Part shown: positions 44,249-55,292 of the stretch, in pieces | Layout: each line of letters opens with the position of its first letter | Position numbering within the stretch: the stretch's first letter is position 1 | NCBI GenBank assembly: GCA_963920635.1 | Contig: OY987300.1 | Location: 58,301,415-58,365,414, forward strand | Source: Pseudeuparius sepicola | Lineage: Eukaryota > Arthropoda > Insecta > Coleoptera > Anthribidae | Direction of reading: 5' to 3' | Length of the DNA: 64,000 nt | Notes under the pieces: model-generated | Database searches by the model: none | Told to the model about the DNA's origin: nothing | Seen by the model: the letters and a program-made list of their open reading frames with translations, nothing else | Made by a program: the position numbers and the translations under genes

Positions 44249-44359
44249 AAGAAGTTTTTCCAAACAAGATGGATCCAGGATATGTAAAAGACGATTCGGA
44301 TAATCTGTCGCGAATGGATATAGGCATGATTAACGCGTTTTGCGTTAATAACGTGTAGT
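44249..44359 (+). CDS. Possible downstream exon of the THAP gene
   Basis: Preceded by a pyrimidine-rich acceptor ending CTGTCTGTAG. One frame reads QEVFPNKMDPGYVKDDSDNL and continues to TAG at 44357-44359. Composition is more balanced than the flanks. No domain; support is weak. Confidence 0.25.
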
Positions 44360-44613
44360 TTTTAGCGTTGACATGCGCAATGTAAAATCCAAAAGATACC
44401 TAAGACAAAGTCTAGTCTCTAGACTTTGCCTAAGAACTAAAATAAATCTATATCATAAATAAATAATTTTAAAATATCTTGTTTGTAGGACTACAAAAGA
44501 AGCGTAGATATAGTGAAAATAAAGTGCAAAATCACACCAGAGAATATTTTGAGATATTATTTTCCGGGTTCTTCACATTGTAGAAAAACACTAGTGACAT
44601 TTTATACGATATA

Positions 44614-45674
44614 CAGGGTGAGTCACATCTAAAGGCAGAGCCGAAAACACAAGGTAGAATTCACTAAAATAAGCACATATGCTTAATACACATTAGCTAA
44701 AAAACGCTCGATTCTCCATATACAGCGGGTTGAAAATTTTCCAAAAATAACACATATTATTTTTGATTTCTTTCGGGTCCGTTTAGGAATTCCAACAAAA
44801 TTTTGTACACATTATGCATTGTTGGCTTGCCATTTTGTGCAACAATTTGGCACCATTCAGACGACCAGCGGCGTAGATACAAATAGTTACTCTAAATAAT
44901 TGTAAAAAAAGTAGTACGGCCCTGTGCAAAACGAAAAATGTTGCCTTTTCTGGATACCCCATCCAATTTATAAGGTATATTTGCAAACTTAGTACACAAT
45001 AATAAACTAATTTTACACTTCAACAAATAATCAATACTCGTTTTTCATTGATAACTCGATTGGGACAAAATTGAATTCCAGTTCGCTTGTTTAAAAATAA
45101 TAAATAGCAAAAGAAACGAAAAATGTTCTTAGAAAAACTTTTAAAGAAAGGAAAGTGTACGGGAAAATTAGAAAATGCATTAAGCAATGTTCAATTGCCA
45201 CCTTAAAGAATAAAATGTTATTTACTTTATTTTAAATGCCAGCATAATCGCCTTGGCACTAGTATAAAAATCCAAAATAACGAAAAAACTGTACCAGATA
45301 TAAAAAAATACCAAGAGAGGCTTTTCGTTCCAAATTGAATGGTCTATCTGAAAAAATGCAAAATTTTTTTGTTTCGCACAGGACCGTACTACTTTTCTTA
45401 AAATTATTTAGAGTAACTATTTGTATCTAAGCCTTCGCTGGTCATCTGAATGGTGCCAAATTATTGCACAAAATGGCAAATTACCAAATTTGGTTGAAAT
45501 TATTAAACGGGCTCAAAAAAATTAAAAAATATGTTATTTTTTGGAAAAATTTCAACACGCTGTATATGGAGAACCAAGCGTTTTTGGGCTAATGTTTATT
45601 AAGCATAACATGTGCTTATTTTAGCGAATTCTACCTTGTGTTTTCGGCTCTGCCGTTAGATGTGACTCACCCTG
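44614..45674. mobile_element. Element G, palindromic CAGGGTGAGTCAC-ended, 1061 bp
   Basis: TATA on both sides (44610-44613 and 45675-45678). Ends CAGGGTGAGTCACATCTAAA and complement. Arms extend through GGCAGAGCCGAAAACACAAG and most of the body pairs (ATAATTTTAAGAAAAGTAGTA side versus TACTTTTCTTAAAATTATTT). The loop is near 45000-45300. No transposase. Confidence 0.88.
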
Positions 45675-45719
45675 TATAGTGTTTCAGTTTTCTATAAGAA
45701 ATAATATTTTATATTTAGC

Positions 45720-45782
45720 TTTTTAATTCATAAAAGCTACCGGTTTCGTAACTCCCAAAGTTACATCATCAGGCTAAAGAAA
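45720..45782 (-). ncRNA. Hammerhead-ribozyme-like motif (left arm)
   Basis: On the minus strand: CUGAUGA (45772-45766), unpaired U, perfect 6-bp stem II GUAACU/AGUUAC, GAAA (45747-45744), palindrome ACCGGU (45744-45739), then A45738 as the cleavage-site nucleotide and GC pairing with GC for stem I. The outer stem I (CUUU/AAAG) is shorter than in its partner. All core bases fit CUGANGA...GAAA apart from the extra U. Confidence 0.55.
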
Positions 45783-45991
45783 TATCATCAAGAGCTGCAC
45801 AGTTCTAAGATTGGAATCTATTATAGTCATTGCACTAACTACTAGCCTTTATATAATTACAATTATTAAAAGGTAAGACAAATTAAGACAAGATACATAC
45901 AGATTAAAATTCTTGTTAGATCTACGGCGACGTAATAGCTGTAGGCGGCGTAATAGACTCCAATCATAGAACTGTGCAGCTCTTGATGATA

Positions 45992-46058
45992 TTTCTTTAG
46001 CCTGATGATGTAACTTTGGGAGTTACGAAACCGGTAGCCTTTTTGAATTAAAAAGAAA
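45992..46058 (+). ncRNA. Hammerhead-ribozyme-like motif (right arm)
   Basis: CUGAUGA (46002-46008), one unpaired U, stem II GUAACU (46010-46015)/AGUUAC (46021-46026), GAAA (46027-46030), and palindrome ACCGGU (46030-46035), which has no loop and so would need a second molecule for stem III. Predicted cleavage after A46036. Stem I has GC/GC next to the core and a 7-bp outer helix UUUCUUU (45992-45998)/AAAGAAA (46052-46058) across an internal loop. This is the most complete copy. Confidence 0.62.
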
Positions 46059-46552
46059 TTGTTATTTCCTTTCTAACATATGAATAACCCACATGGGGTC
46101 CCCCTTCAATTAATTAATAATATTTTAGTTTACGAACAATAAAATCGGTAGGTACATAATATATTTTCTCCACGACCATTCGTTTATGTAAGTATTCTAA
46201 AATCATTTTTAATAATAGAACTTAAAAATTCTCACTCTAGAGCGAGATGATTTATTCTTAAATACTTGCTTCTCGAGTGTTTTGCATGTATTTCCAGGAT
46301 CTTAATATAATTTTTGTAATCTATTGCACATAAATAAACAATATAATAATAGGGATACTAATATTTCGTACTAATAATAATAAATCATTGCATTAATTTA
46401 TATATTTTCATTCATAACAAGACAAAGAATGAATATACGCTAATCGAACTAAACACAGCATAGAGTGCCATGGATTTCAAGACTGTCAACCTCGCTGTCA
46501 ACAATAGCGGCGTGGGGGTGCCCGTCATAATAAGGTATATATATATAATATA

Positions 46553-46967
46553 TGCCAAATAGCATGAAACACGTGTATGCGGTTACTAGCTTTTTCTTTT
46601 TGTTAACTTTGAGTGTTTGCCCATTATCACCTTTTCTTGTAATTATTACATTTACACTCGCTAATCTTACATCCTTATATATATATATATATATAAGAAA
46701 AGGTGATAATGGGCAAATAATATATATATATATATATATATAAGAAAAGGTGATAATGGGCAAACACTCAAAGTTAACAAAAAGAAAAAACTAGTAACCG
46801 CATACACGTGTTTCATGCTATTTGGCAATCATCAGTACGGTGTAACATTAACCAAATCAAAAGATAGGCATGATTTGGGAAGCAACAAATGAAGTCCAGG
46901 CAGGAGCCTCAGCAACTAAACTCCACATGAGTCATAAAAAGTTGAACTTCAGTGCCTTGGTACTTTT

Positions 46968-47057
<90 letters not shown>

Positions 47058-47276
47058 AAAAGGTGATAATGGGCAAACACTCAAAGTTAACAAAAAGAAA
47101 AAACTAGTAACCGCATACACGTGTTTCATGCTATTTGGCAATCATCAGTACGGTGTAACATTAACCAAATCAAAAGATAGGCATGATTTGGGAAGCAACA
47201 AATGAAGTCCAGGCAGGAGCCTCAGCAACTAAACTCCACATGAGTCATAAAAAGTTGAACTTCAGTGCCTTGGTAC
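46553..47276. repeat. (TA)n-linked repeat: two 222-bp direct copies plus an inverted fragment
   Basis: 46742-46963 and 47055-47276 are identical by eye (222 bp each, AAGAAAAGGTGATAATGGGC to GTGCCTTGGTAC). Between them lies TTTTCTTATATA leading into an 84-bp (TA)n run. 46553-46638 is an inverted 86-bp copy of the first part, and 46694-46718 is a 25-bp scrap. The frames with IYIYIY repeats come from the (TA)n tract. The last bases, GTGCCTTGGTACA.AAATAACTATTA, recur at 40440. Confidence 0.9.
46971..47054. repeat. (TA)42 microsatellite
   Basis: Uninterrupted alternating TA of 84 bp, symmetrical with TTTTCTTA/TAAGAAAA on its two sides. Such a tract can extrude or slip. Confidence 0.95.
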
Positions 47277-47287
47277 ATAAATAACTA

Positions 47288-47387
47288 TTATTAAACGATT
47301 CTGAAAAAACAGCTGCGACACCCTAACATGGAAAAATTATGACGTCATAAAATTTCACAGTTGATTTTTTTCAGGATCGTTTAATAA
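47288..47387. repeat. Hairpin with 22-bp arms
   Basis: TTATTAAACGATTCTGAAAA (47288) is mirrored by TTTTTTCAGGATCGTTTAAT (to 47387). The loop contains TGACGTCA (47340-47347), a CRE-type palindrome. Confidence 0.75.
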
Positions 47388-47393
47388 AAATAT

Positions 47394-48067
47394 TTAACAT
47401 CACAAAAATTTTCGGGAAAATCCGTTGTTGGACGCCCTTAAAAGTTTGAAGGGGTCCCAAAAAACGCCCCGCTATAAAGAATATTCTTATGTAAGAAATT
47501 GCTTGGACATAAATTATTACACATATATAAAAAATCTCAATGGTGAGGTAATCAAAAATTTTTTTGTAAGCATGGGATTATTGACTCTTCTTGGCGAAAA
47601 CTAAAGATAGCTTTAAAATAATGGGGAATTTATTGAAAGCAGATATGTTCAACAATGATTACCTGCAACCTGTGGACAATTACCGAAATGTTAATTACTA
47701 TATTAAGTATATAAGTATTGGGCCCATGAATGAGAGCCAAATAGGGTCTATTATTAATCCCTCCCTCCTTTTGCAACGGAGTATGGAATTGAGCGCCCTT
47801 TCGGAACTTAAAATATCGCCATAAAAATATAAAAAAATATGGCATTACTGGCAACGTTGCTTGGATGCCAGTTTTCCACTATCTGCCATATACGGACGCC
47901 AACTTCACCTCTGTTGCTATTTTCATATACATTTTGGATGCACGCTTGCCTGTTAATATACGGATGCCATCTGACCGGTTAATGGTCAGTGTATATGTGT
48001 ATATATTCGGTGTATATCCGCGGACGCCACCTTGTTTCAAGTTTGAACGGATGCCAAATAGGACTCC

Positions 48068-48109
<42 letters not shown>

Positions 48110-49060
48110 TTTTCAAATTAAGAACCCAGCCCCGTTGGCACTTCTCTATACCTACTATATAGGTCTGTGTTTATATATTTTACAGAAACCAGCTTTCTGT
48201 TGCGCATAATAAATAATGTAGAAGAAAATATACATACATACAGTGTGTTTCATTATGAGTCTAGACAATTCGGTATTTTTTGAAAGATGGGCCGATTTTC
48301 AAAAACCTTTTTTTAAACCCATAGTAGGTACTTGACGAGCTGTACATTTTCGGTTATAATTTTTTGAAACGAAATAGTCCTATTCCATGGCCAAAAATCA
48401 CAAAGCCATATTATAAATTTTTTTAAAGAATGAAATGAAAACTGCTCTAGAACTTGACTGATTTCAAGCAACTTTTGTTTGAAACATTTTATTATATCAC
48501 AGAGTCTTCGCGCGAAAATTCCGACCCGCCTATATATTATTTCTCTAATTTCGGATGATAGAGAAAAAAGTTTTATGTAATTGCACAATAACTATCGGGC
48601 TTTTGATATGTCGGCTGGTGAATTATACAGAGAATATCGCAAAAGCAGGCCAAAATGTTTCTTTTATTTTTAATAATAAACACTGTATCTATATTTTGAA
48701 AGAGCTAACTTAACGATTACATTGAAATACGTTGATATTTGCTGTTATCTCTGCAATAGGTATAATAATACCTATACATATAGACCAGAAATTCATTATT
48801 TGGAAGATCGCGGTTAGCCATGAAATTATGACGGATTTTTTTATAGCTATGCCTGATTAATTCAGAATTCATTACAAAAAGAAAATGGCAAAACAATTTC
48901 AACTGCCATAGTTTTGTAAATCAAAAACAATTAATGGTCAAAATTTACAAAGTTTACAAGTATAATATGGTAATTCCACTAGCTTGAGTAGCATCTTTGC
49001 TACAATATTAGAAAAATTTATAGTATCTACCAATATCGGCACGCTCTTGCTCCGAATATA
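47394..49060. other. Non-coding stretch
   Basis: Contains a (TA)n/(T)n run at 48071-48112 and GGACGCCA/GGATGCCA words repeated about five times (47894-48057). No gene supported. Confidence 0.5.
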
Positions 49061-49953
49061 CAGGGTGAGTCATTAGTAATGGCACATAGTGCAACCGCGC
49101 ATATATTTTGGGCCAAAATATTACGATTGAGGCTAATATGCCATACGCCTTAGAAATGTTGTTTGTTTAAGAGATACAGGGCGTTGAAGTTCATTTTTTG
49201 AAATAGAATCATGGCTACATCTCCCAAACTAATCAAGCTGCTGAACTGAAATTTGGCACTGCTGTGTTTTTGGGGATGGAGAATAAGCTGAAAATGGCAA
49301 TTTCGCCGTATCGTGTTTTTCCTCATAACTTTTTTGAGGTTATCTTTTTGGCCCTGCATCCATCATTTTAGCTCATCTTTTCATTCTGCAATAAAAAGGT
49401 ACACTTGTTTCATAACGCCCAAATCAACCGTTTGCGTTTAAATTGCTAAAACCTGCCCCCAAACACCTGTTGACTTCAATATTCGAAAAATAAAATTTTC
49501 ACATACCTACTACTTTTAAATGTTACAGATCAGCTGTACATTGAAAATGAAGAAAAAATGCCAAATGAGCATTGATCGAAACACATTTGTTTTCTTGAAA
49601 TAGGGTGTGCAAATTTTGTCGTGTTTCAATCCGTTCCATTTTGAAAGTGAACATTTTTTGGGACATTGTTCATATGGGTTTTTTCTCTCTTTAAATGGTA
49701 CAGTCGTTGTGCAATATTTGAAAGCAGTAGGTGAATATTTCATTTTTCGAATCTTGAAGTCAACAGCTGTTTTGGGGCACGTTTTGGCAAGTTCAACGTA
49801 AACGGTTGATTTGATCGTTATGAAAAATGAACTTTAACGCCCTGTATCTCTAAAACAAACAACTTTTCTATAAGACATATTAGCCTCAATCGTAATATTT
49901 TGGCCCAAAATATATGCGGTTGCACTATGTGCCATTACTAATGACTCACCCTG
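49061..49953. mobile_element. Element C, palindromic CAGGGTGAGTCATT-ended, 893 bp
   Basis: TATA on both sides. Ends CAGGGTGAGTCATTAGTAAT and complement. Arms extend through GGCACATAGTGCAACCGC and ATATTTTGGGCCAAAATATT and then into the body (ATTTTGAAAGTGAAC versus TTCATTTTCAATGTAC regions). It is related to element E internally (ACATTGATCGAAACAC and GGTTTTTTCTC blocks). Abuts element D across TATA. Confidence 0.88.
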
Positions 49954-49957
49954 TATA

Positions 49958-50797
49958 CAGGGTGTTCCAGGGAAACGTAACAGGCTCTATAACGACAGGG
50001 ATTTTTTTTTGAAAAACGCAAAACGCAACCCCCTGAGTAGGGGTTGGACCCCTTCAAAAAAATTAAATGGGAAGGGGTTCATGTCGCACACCTTTGGAAA
50101 CGTCTCTGAATTCTCTATACACCTGCATCCGATTTTCGAAAATCGATCGATTTTTCAAAAAGATACACTGAGTAAAATGCAAAACATTCATTTTCAATTA
50201 TTATTGCCTGGTATTGTTAATCAATTAAGCCGAAAGTGGTGGTCGGGGGCCGTAAGTGATAGAAAGCATGTTCAGCAACATTATTTTGACGAAAAGTTGA
50301 TAAACGGGGAGGAAATTAATTGAAACTTTATTGTAATAAATACTCAAAATGTTGCCCATTCACCCATGCAATAATAAAGATTTTGTTCAAAACGCTGCCG
50401 AACATCGCACCCTATTTCAGGGGTGATTTGTCGGCATTCATTTATAATATGGAGACGCAGATCTTCTATTGTTTAACAATAACAGGCAATAATTGAAAAT
50501 AAATGTTTTGCATTTTACACGCTGTATCTTTTTGAAAAGTTGATCGATTCTCGAAAATCTGTTGCAGGTGTATAGAGAATTGAGAGACGTTTCCAAAGGT
50601 GTGCATTGTGCAACATGAACCCCCTTCCCATTTAAATTTGTTGAAAGGGTTCAACCCCTGCTCAGGGGGTAGATAGATCTATCAATTTTATGCCAAAAGA
50701 TATCCCCCTGCCAAACAAAATTGACCTATTTTTGCGTTTTTCCAAAAAAAATTCTCGGCCGTTATAGAGCCTGTTACGTTTCCGCTGGAACACCCTG
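49958..50797. mobile_element. Element D, palindromic CAGGGTGTTCCAG-ended, 840 bp
   Basis: Left flank TATA shared with element C; right flank TATG. Ends CAGGGTGTTCCAGGGAAACG and complement (CGTTTCCGCTGGAACACCCTG region). The arms run through AACAGGCTCTATAACG, AACCCCCTGAGTAGGGGTTG and TTTGGAAACGTCTCTGAATT; the loop is near 50240-50460. The 104- and 62-aa frames on opposite strands are the two arms read in mirror. Confidence 0.9.
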
Positions 50798-53034
50798 TAT
50801 GCCATTTCTCTAGCAGTGAACACAATAATATATTGCCGCTTCTGATATTTTTATTTACAATTTTGACATTTTACTTCTAAGGATAAGTACATAATTATTT
50901 TAATTTATGAACCATGGCTATACCGATGTCGAAAAACTAGATGTTCCATTATAAAAAGCTGGTAAGTTTAATTATTGTAATCAAAACTTCGGCTTTCAGA
51001 AACTGCATCAGATTATTTTAAAGTTTCCCTGACATGGATAGACAAAGAAGTAAAAATAAAAAGTTGGGAAGAAATTTTGAATATTTATTGTGATTTTTTA
51101 TAATTTTTAATTTATTAAAATAGTTTTAATTGAAAAAGCTAATTTTTCAATGAGTACTTGTATAAAGTAGACTCTAAGAGATAATCAGACGTAGGTAACT
51201 ACCAAAAGACCCGACTTTATTTCATGGCAACAGCGATGTTTCAAATGAATTCTTGGTAAATTTAATTTCACAGGTGTTGCTAAAAGGGAAAGATAATATC
51301 AACATATTATATATTATTGCTATCAGAAATTTGCACAAATATACAGGGTGTTTATTATTAAAAACAAAGAATTGGTCACTTTCACCATACACATTGTAAT
51401 CCGTGAGCCGCGACCTTTTTAAAGCCGGGCAGTTATTGGCAGGTATAAGGTACTTTTATATAAAACTTTTTTATCTATCATCAAAAATTAGAGATATCAT
51501 GTAGGGAGGTCGGAGTTTTCACGTGAAGACTTTGTACAAATTTGACATACAACATTTTTGTAGTAGACCGTGAAGGATTGTGGAAATTTTCCCTAGTAAC
51601 TTGTTTATTTTTGACAGCAGCACTCCGGATTGTGCAAGTTGTTTTAGTATTTCCCCAAGTGAAAAAGTTAATGGTTCGTAACGGCAAACGTGGGTCTTTA
51701 TGATATCACAATTCTCCCTATACCCATACCAGGTAGGTAGAAAATTCCCATGGAAAGAATGCGAGAAAGTTGGTGAAACCACGGCCTTTTCAAATGATTC
51801 ATTGTTAGTCGGCCAATAAGAAGTATAAGATATTTAGTTTGTTTCAAACCAATGTTCTCCACCAAATAATTATTGAGAAATATTGCAAGACTGGAAATAT
51901 TATGAAAAGAGGTTGAATGTCAGAGGGTTGATCTTTATTAAAATTTGATTATTGTTTCTGTTAAGTTTACTTAAACAACCTCTGGAAAGAAAATGAAAAG
52001 AGGACGGTATTGGTATGTCCACGCCTTCTTTTTTTTTGAATGTTAATGTTTCTGCTACGCGTCGGTATATCAGTGGAAGAATTTTATTGAGAGTAAAAGT
52101 AAAAATGAGAATTACAGAAATACGCCCTCAAATTTGCATCATATATAGGTACAATAACTACTGACTTCTCAAAAAAAATTATGAAAGGATCATATAAATT
52201 TTAAATCATACACTGTACAGGGTCACAAAAACTCAGCAAATTATGCTCATTTCCGGTAAAACCGGAATTCAGGAATGGGAACTGACAATAGTTTTCTGAT
52301 ACTTCCTCTCCATATAGTTATGATAGTTTTGTTCCCTGTTCAAATTCAACTTGAAAACGCACACGTGTAGGTATAAGTATCAACGACTGCAGTGCATATT
52401 TCCCAAAATGAAAGCGAAAATAAAACATTTAGGTATGACATGCCCAGTATACTGCGTACTGTGAAAAGCTGTGATGTGGCAAAACCAAATTTTGACAAAA
52501 TATTAAAATTATGTTGGACCCTGCATTAACTTTAATATATCCATAAATATTAATTCTTTGTTTGATTTGCAAAAAATACAAAATATATCTTAAATTAGCA
52601 ATCATTAGGTACTCCATATCGTTCGACAGACTTGCTTTGATTTCTAAACCATATTTTATTAATAAAAAAATTATTCTACATACGAACACTTAAAATATTT
52701 TGTCTATAAATTACTTAATTTGGCAATAAAACATGGCAGATGATAAACAAGTTAATGGGAAAATAAAATCAGAAATACATCAATTTACTACTTAATAACA
52801 AGAAAATAGGCCCGTCTATGGTTTATAGCTATTTTATGGTCGCTCTTGTCCCGTATATACCCACCCTTGTTTACAGCAGGGACTCTATAGTTGGCCAATG
52901 GGTATTTTTTTATTTTCACGATAGTTTTCTTAGTGTTAGTAGTTCTCCTGGTAGAGTTTTCAAATGTAAGAAAATTTCCTGAGATTCTACCATATATTTA
53001 TTTGAAAATTCATTTAAAATTTGCCATTGCACGA
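50798..53034. other. Non-coding stretch with an element end and repeat copy 2
   Basis: A CAGGGTGTTTATTATTAAAA left end starts at 51344 after TATA (51340-51343); no matching right end found. Repeat copy 2 is at 51619-51808. Otherwise nothing recognised. Confidence 0.45.
51619..51808 (+). repeat. Dispersed GC-rich repeat, copy 2 (partial, AT-decayed)
   Basis: Lacks the first third of the 42580 copy but keeps the GATTGTG.AAGT to CAAA.GATT segment in the same order. Starts just inside an element that begins at 51344. Confidence 0.5.
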
Positions 53035-53080
53035 TGTACCTACGTTTCGGACTGTTTTAGCCATCATCAGGTTATAAAAG
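53035..53080 (-). ncRNA. Degenerate hammerhead-like motif
   Basis: Minus strand: CUGAUGA (53070-53064), U, stem GGCU/AGUC, C, GAAA (53048-53045), then ACGUAGGUA, one change from the ACGUACGU palindrome seen at 15905. Stem I does not pair convincingly. Probably an eroded copy. Confidence 0.35.
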
Positions 53081-53603
53081 TCATAAAAAATATTCTCGAC
53101 AAACTCACTTCAACAAGTAACATAGATATATCTGGAAGGTGAGAACAATTACATTTTTATCAGTCATCAAAATTATTTGTGTTATTATTTCTTAAAAAAA
53201 ATCGCATGTTCAATTGAAAATAGTGTGTTCTTAAACCTGGTAGGTGAATACAGTAGATGTAGACTAAAATCCATATAGAGATACATTTAACAAAACAATG
53301 TTTTAAAATGATGCATTTAAATGGGTTTTCATTATTTATTTAACATTTTTGTAAAGAACATTAAATATATGTTGTTCTATATCCTAGGGAGTGTTGACAA
53401 ATGCCAGCACCAGAAAAATTATGAACTGACACTGAAAGAGAGAGGTATAAAGGTGTGTCTCTTATATTGCGTTCTTCTTCATTCGAAAATAATTTTTCAA
53501 AATGTCCAGTTTAATTGGAAGTGGGATTTGGATTAAAATAAAAATGAAGGGCATATAGGTATTTCTCAATCTTCCAATACACTATTAAACATCGATCCGT
53601 ATA

Positions 53604-53637
53604 CAGGGTTAACTATGACTTAGTACAAAAATTTTTA
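53604..53637 (+). repeat. Left terminal inverted repeat of the DD41D transposon
   Basis: CAGGGTTAACTATGACTTAG and on to 53637; pairs with 57149-57182 with one mismatch (G/C at position 14). Confidence 0.9.
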
Positions 53638-53659
53638 CCACGTGCGCAGGGTGGCTTAA

Positions 53660-54204
53660 GAAAACATAGAAAAATATTTTTAGATTTTTTTTACGATCTT
53701 TAAAAAAACGGGTAAAGACCCCTATTTTCCCTGTAAATCCCCGCCTTTAATGACGTCATCCAATTTGGCTTCTGAAGGTACTGACAGCTGAAGTGATTTT
53801 CCGCGGTGTTGTCGTTGATTTAGGAACGGTGAAAATACCTTTTTACTCAAACAAATTTAAAAAATACATAAATAACAATCGATTTGAATCTGTACAGATG
53901 CAGCGCTATTAGATTCCCCTTACCTTAGCTCGTATCCGGACCGGTTCCTACTCTCGCGGAAAGCTCATTACCGCGACACCACAAGCCGTCTCCCTTAATA
54001 CCCCCGGAGCTCCTCTGATGAATTCTTGTCCACCATCTAACCTCTTCTGAAGCATAGATAAAGGATTTATTGTTCTGAAGCCTCGGCGGTATGAATTAAG
54101 CGACGTATCGGCCCGGTCGAGTCTATGAAACGTTTTTTCGACTGCTCCGCGTTGCCCCGTTCGTCATTTCATAACTTCCTAGCTAGGCAACTAACTGTAC
54201 ATAC
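53660..54204. other. Left interior of the DD41D transposon
   Basis: About 550 bp between the left TIR and the foldback insertion. Includes TGACGTCA (about 53752-53759) and GC-richer DNA from 53930. A frame beginning at 54125 runs into the foldback arm and is not a gene. Presumed transposon promoter-side sequence. Confidence 0.4.
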
Positions 54205-55185
54205 AAGGTTTGTTCCAACAGGGCCAATAACCGTGCTCAAGCACGTTCAGCGCATGCGCACTACCCCACTGGCTGTTCCAACTGAATTATGTACCTACCG
54301 ACACGGGACGATACACGCACTGTTCCAGCCGATTTATGGATCATTTGTGTATCGTCCTTGTACGATAAAAACGGTGCCTGGTCTAAAGCAATAACCGCGT
54401 GTACTGACATGCGCAGTGTATGGTCGTGTGACAGAGATAAACATTAACATCATATTTTTGTTTTTACGTAGATAGGTTTAAATCGATGGCTGGGATCGTG
54501 TTTTTTATTTCTTGTTGGTTTTTGGCTTGTTGGGTAGGGCGGGGAATCGTTGAACAATTTTTCCGTTCCATCTGAAATTTTCTTTGGGATCATTTGTTCC
54601 AACTCGAATTTACGTACCGTCACAGAACTGTACATGAACTAGATGATAACCCTTAAAGAACGCATGCGCTAGTTTTGCACCGTTCATGTGCGATCCCAAA
54701 GAAAATTTCAGATGGAACGGATTGTGAATCAAATCGACCAAATCACGTTTTGCGACCGCACCTAACCTGCGTGTTTAATATGTGGCTAACCGAATGTTCG
54801 GTGGGCTAACCTGACTCTTCACTCTAAAAAATTATTGTTCAACGATTCCCCGCCCTACCCAACAAGCCAAAAACCAACAAGAAATAAAAAACACGATCCC
54901 AGCCATCGATTTAAAACCATCTACGTAAAAACAAAAATATGAGGTTATTGTTTATCTCTGTCACATGACTACATTGCGCATGTCAGTACACGCGGTTATT
55001 GCTTTAGACCAGGCACCGTTTTTATCGTACAAGGACGATACACAAATGATCCATAAATCGGCTGGAACAGTGCGTGTATCGTCCCGTGTCGGTAGGTACA
55101 TAATTCAGTTGGAACAGCCAGCGGGGTAGTGCGCATGCGCTGAACGTGCTTGAGGACGGTTATTGGCCCTGTTGGAACAAACCTT
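54205..55185. mobile_element. Foldback element nested in the transposon
   Basis: Ends AAGGTTTGTTCCAACAGGGC and complement. Arms of about 358 bp (54205-54562 and 54827-55185) differ by only a few bases. The loop (54563-54826) has a second inverted repeat, GATCCCAAAGAAAATTTCAG and complement (about 54573-54592 and 54692-54711). The same 60-residue frame (ending TIKTVPGLKQ) appears on the plus strand in the left arm and on the minus strand in the right arm, purely because of the symmetry. It lies about 108 bp upstream of the transposase ATG, where it may affect the promoter. Confidence 0.88.
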
Positions 55186-55292
55186 TTCAAGTTTTGCTAG
55201 TAGCCGACGGAGGGCATTTGCGAATGTAACATGGCGTTATTTCCCAGTTTTGTCTTGATTTTCCCGGCAAATCGTTCAGCGTCTTTGTGAAA

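Larger units (their letters stand above)
45714..46065. mobile_element. Inverted-repeat element bounded by two ribozyme-like motifs (Penelope-like remnant)
   Basis: Arms of about 105 bp (about 45718-45826 and 45949-46056) are near-perfect reverse complements. Shared words include GAGCTGCACAGTTCTA, GATATTTCTTTAGC and CCGGTAGC. Each arm ends in a hammerhead-like core pointing outward. The 120-bp centre has no ORF. Penelope-like elements are known to carry such ribozymes in their terminal repeats, sometimes in inverted arrangement; no reverse transcriptase is present here. Confidence 0.6.

Noticed and set aside
46449..47205. Frames with IYIYIY repeats
   Set aside because: Translation of (TA)n microsatellites.
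50009..50654. 104- and 62-aa frames sharing FGNVSxFSIHL
   Set aside because: Inverted arms of element D, not paralogous genes.
49061..50797. Four-base TATA as the true target duplication of the CAGGG elements
   Set aside because: Elements D, F, K and 18053-18910 share only TA between their two flanks, so TA with a TATA-like context fits all cases better.
54125..55190. Two near-identical proteins (ending TIKTVPGLKQ) on opposite strands
   Set aside because: They are the two arms of one palindromic element read in mirror; no start context, domain or conservation.
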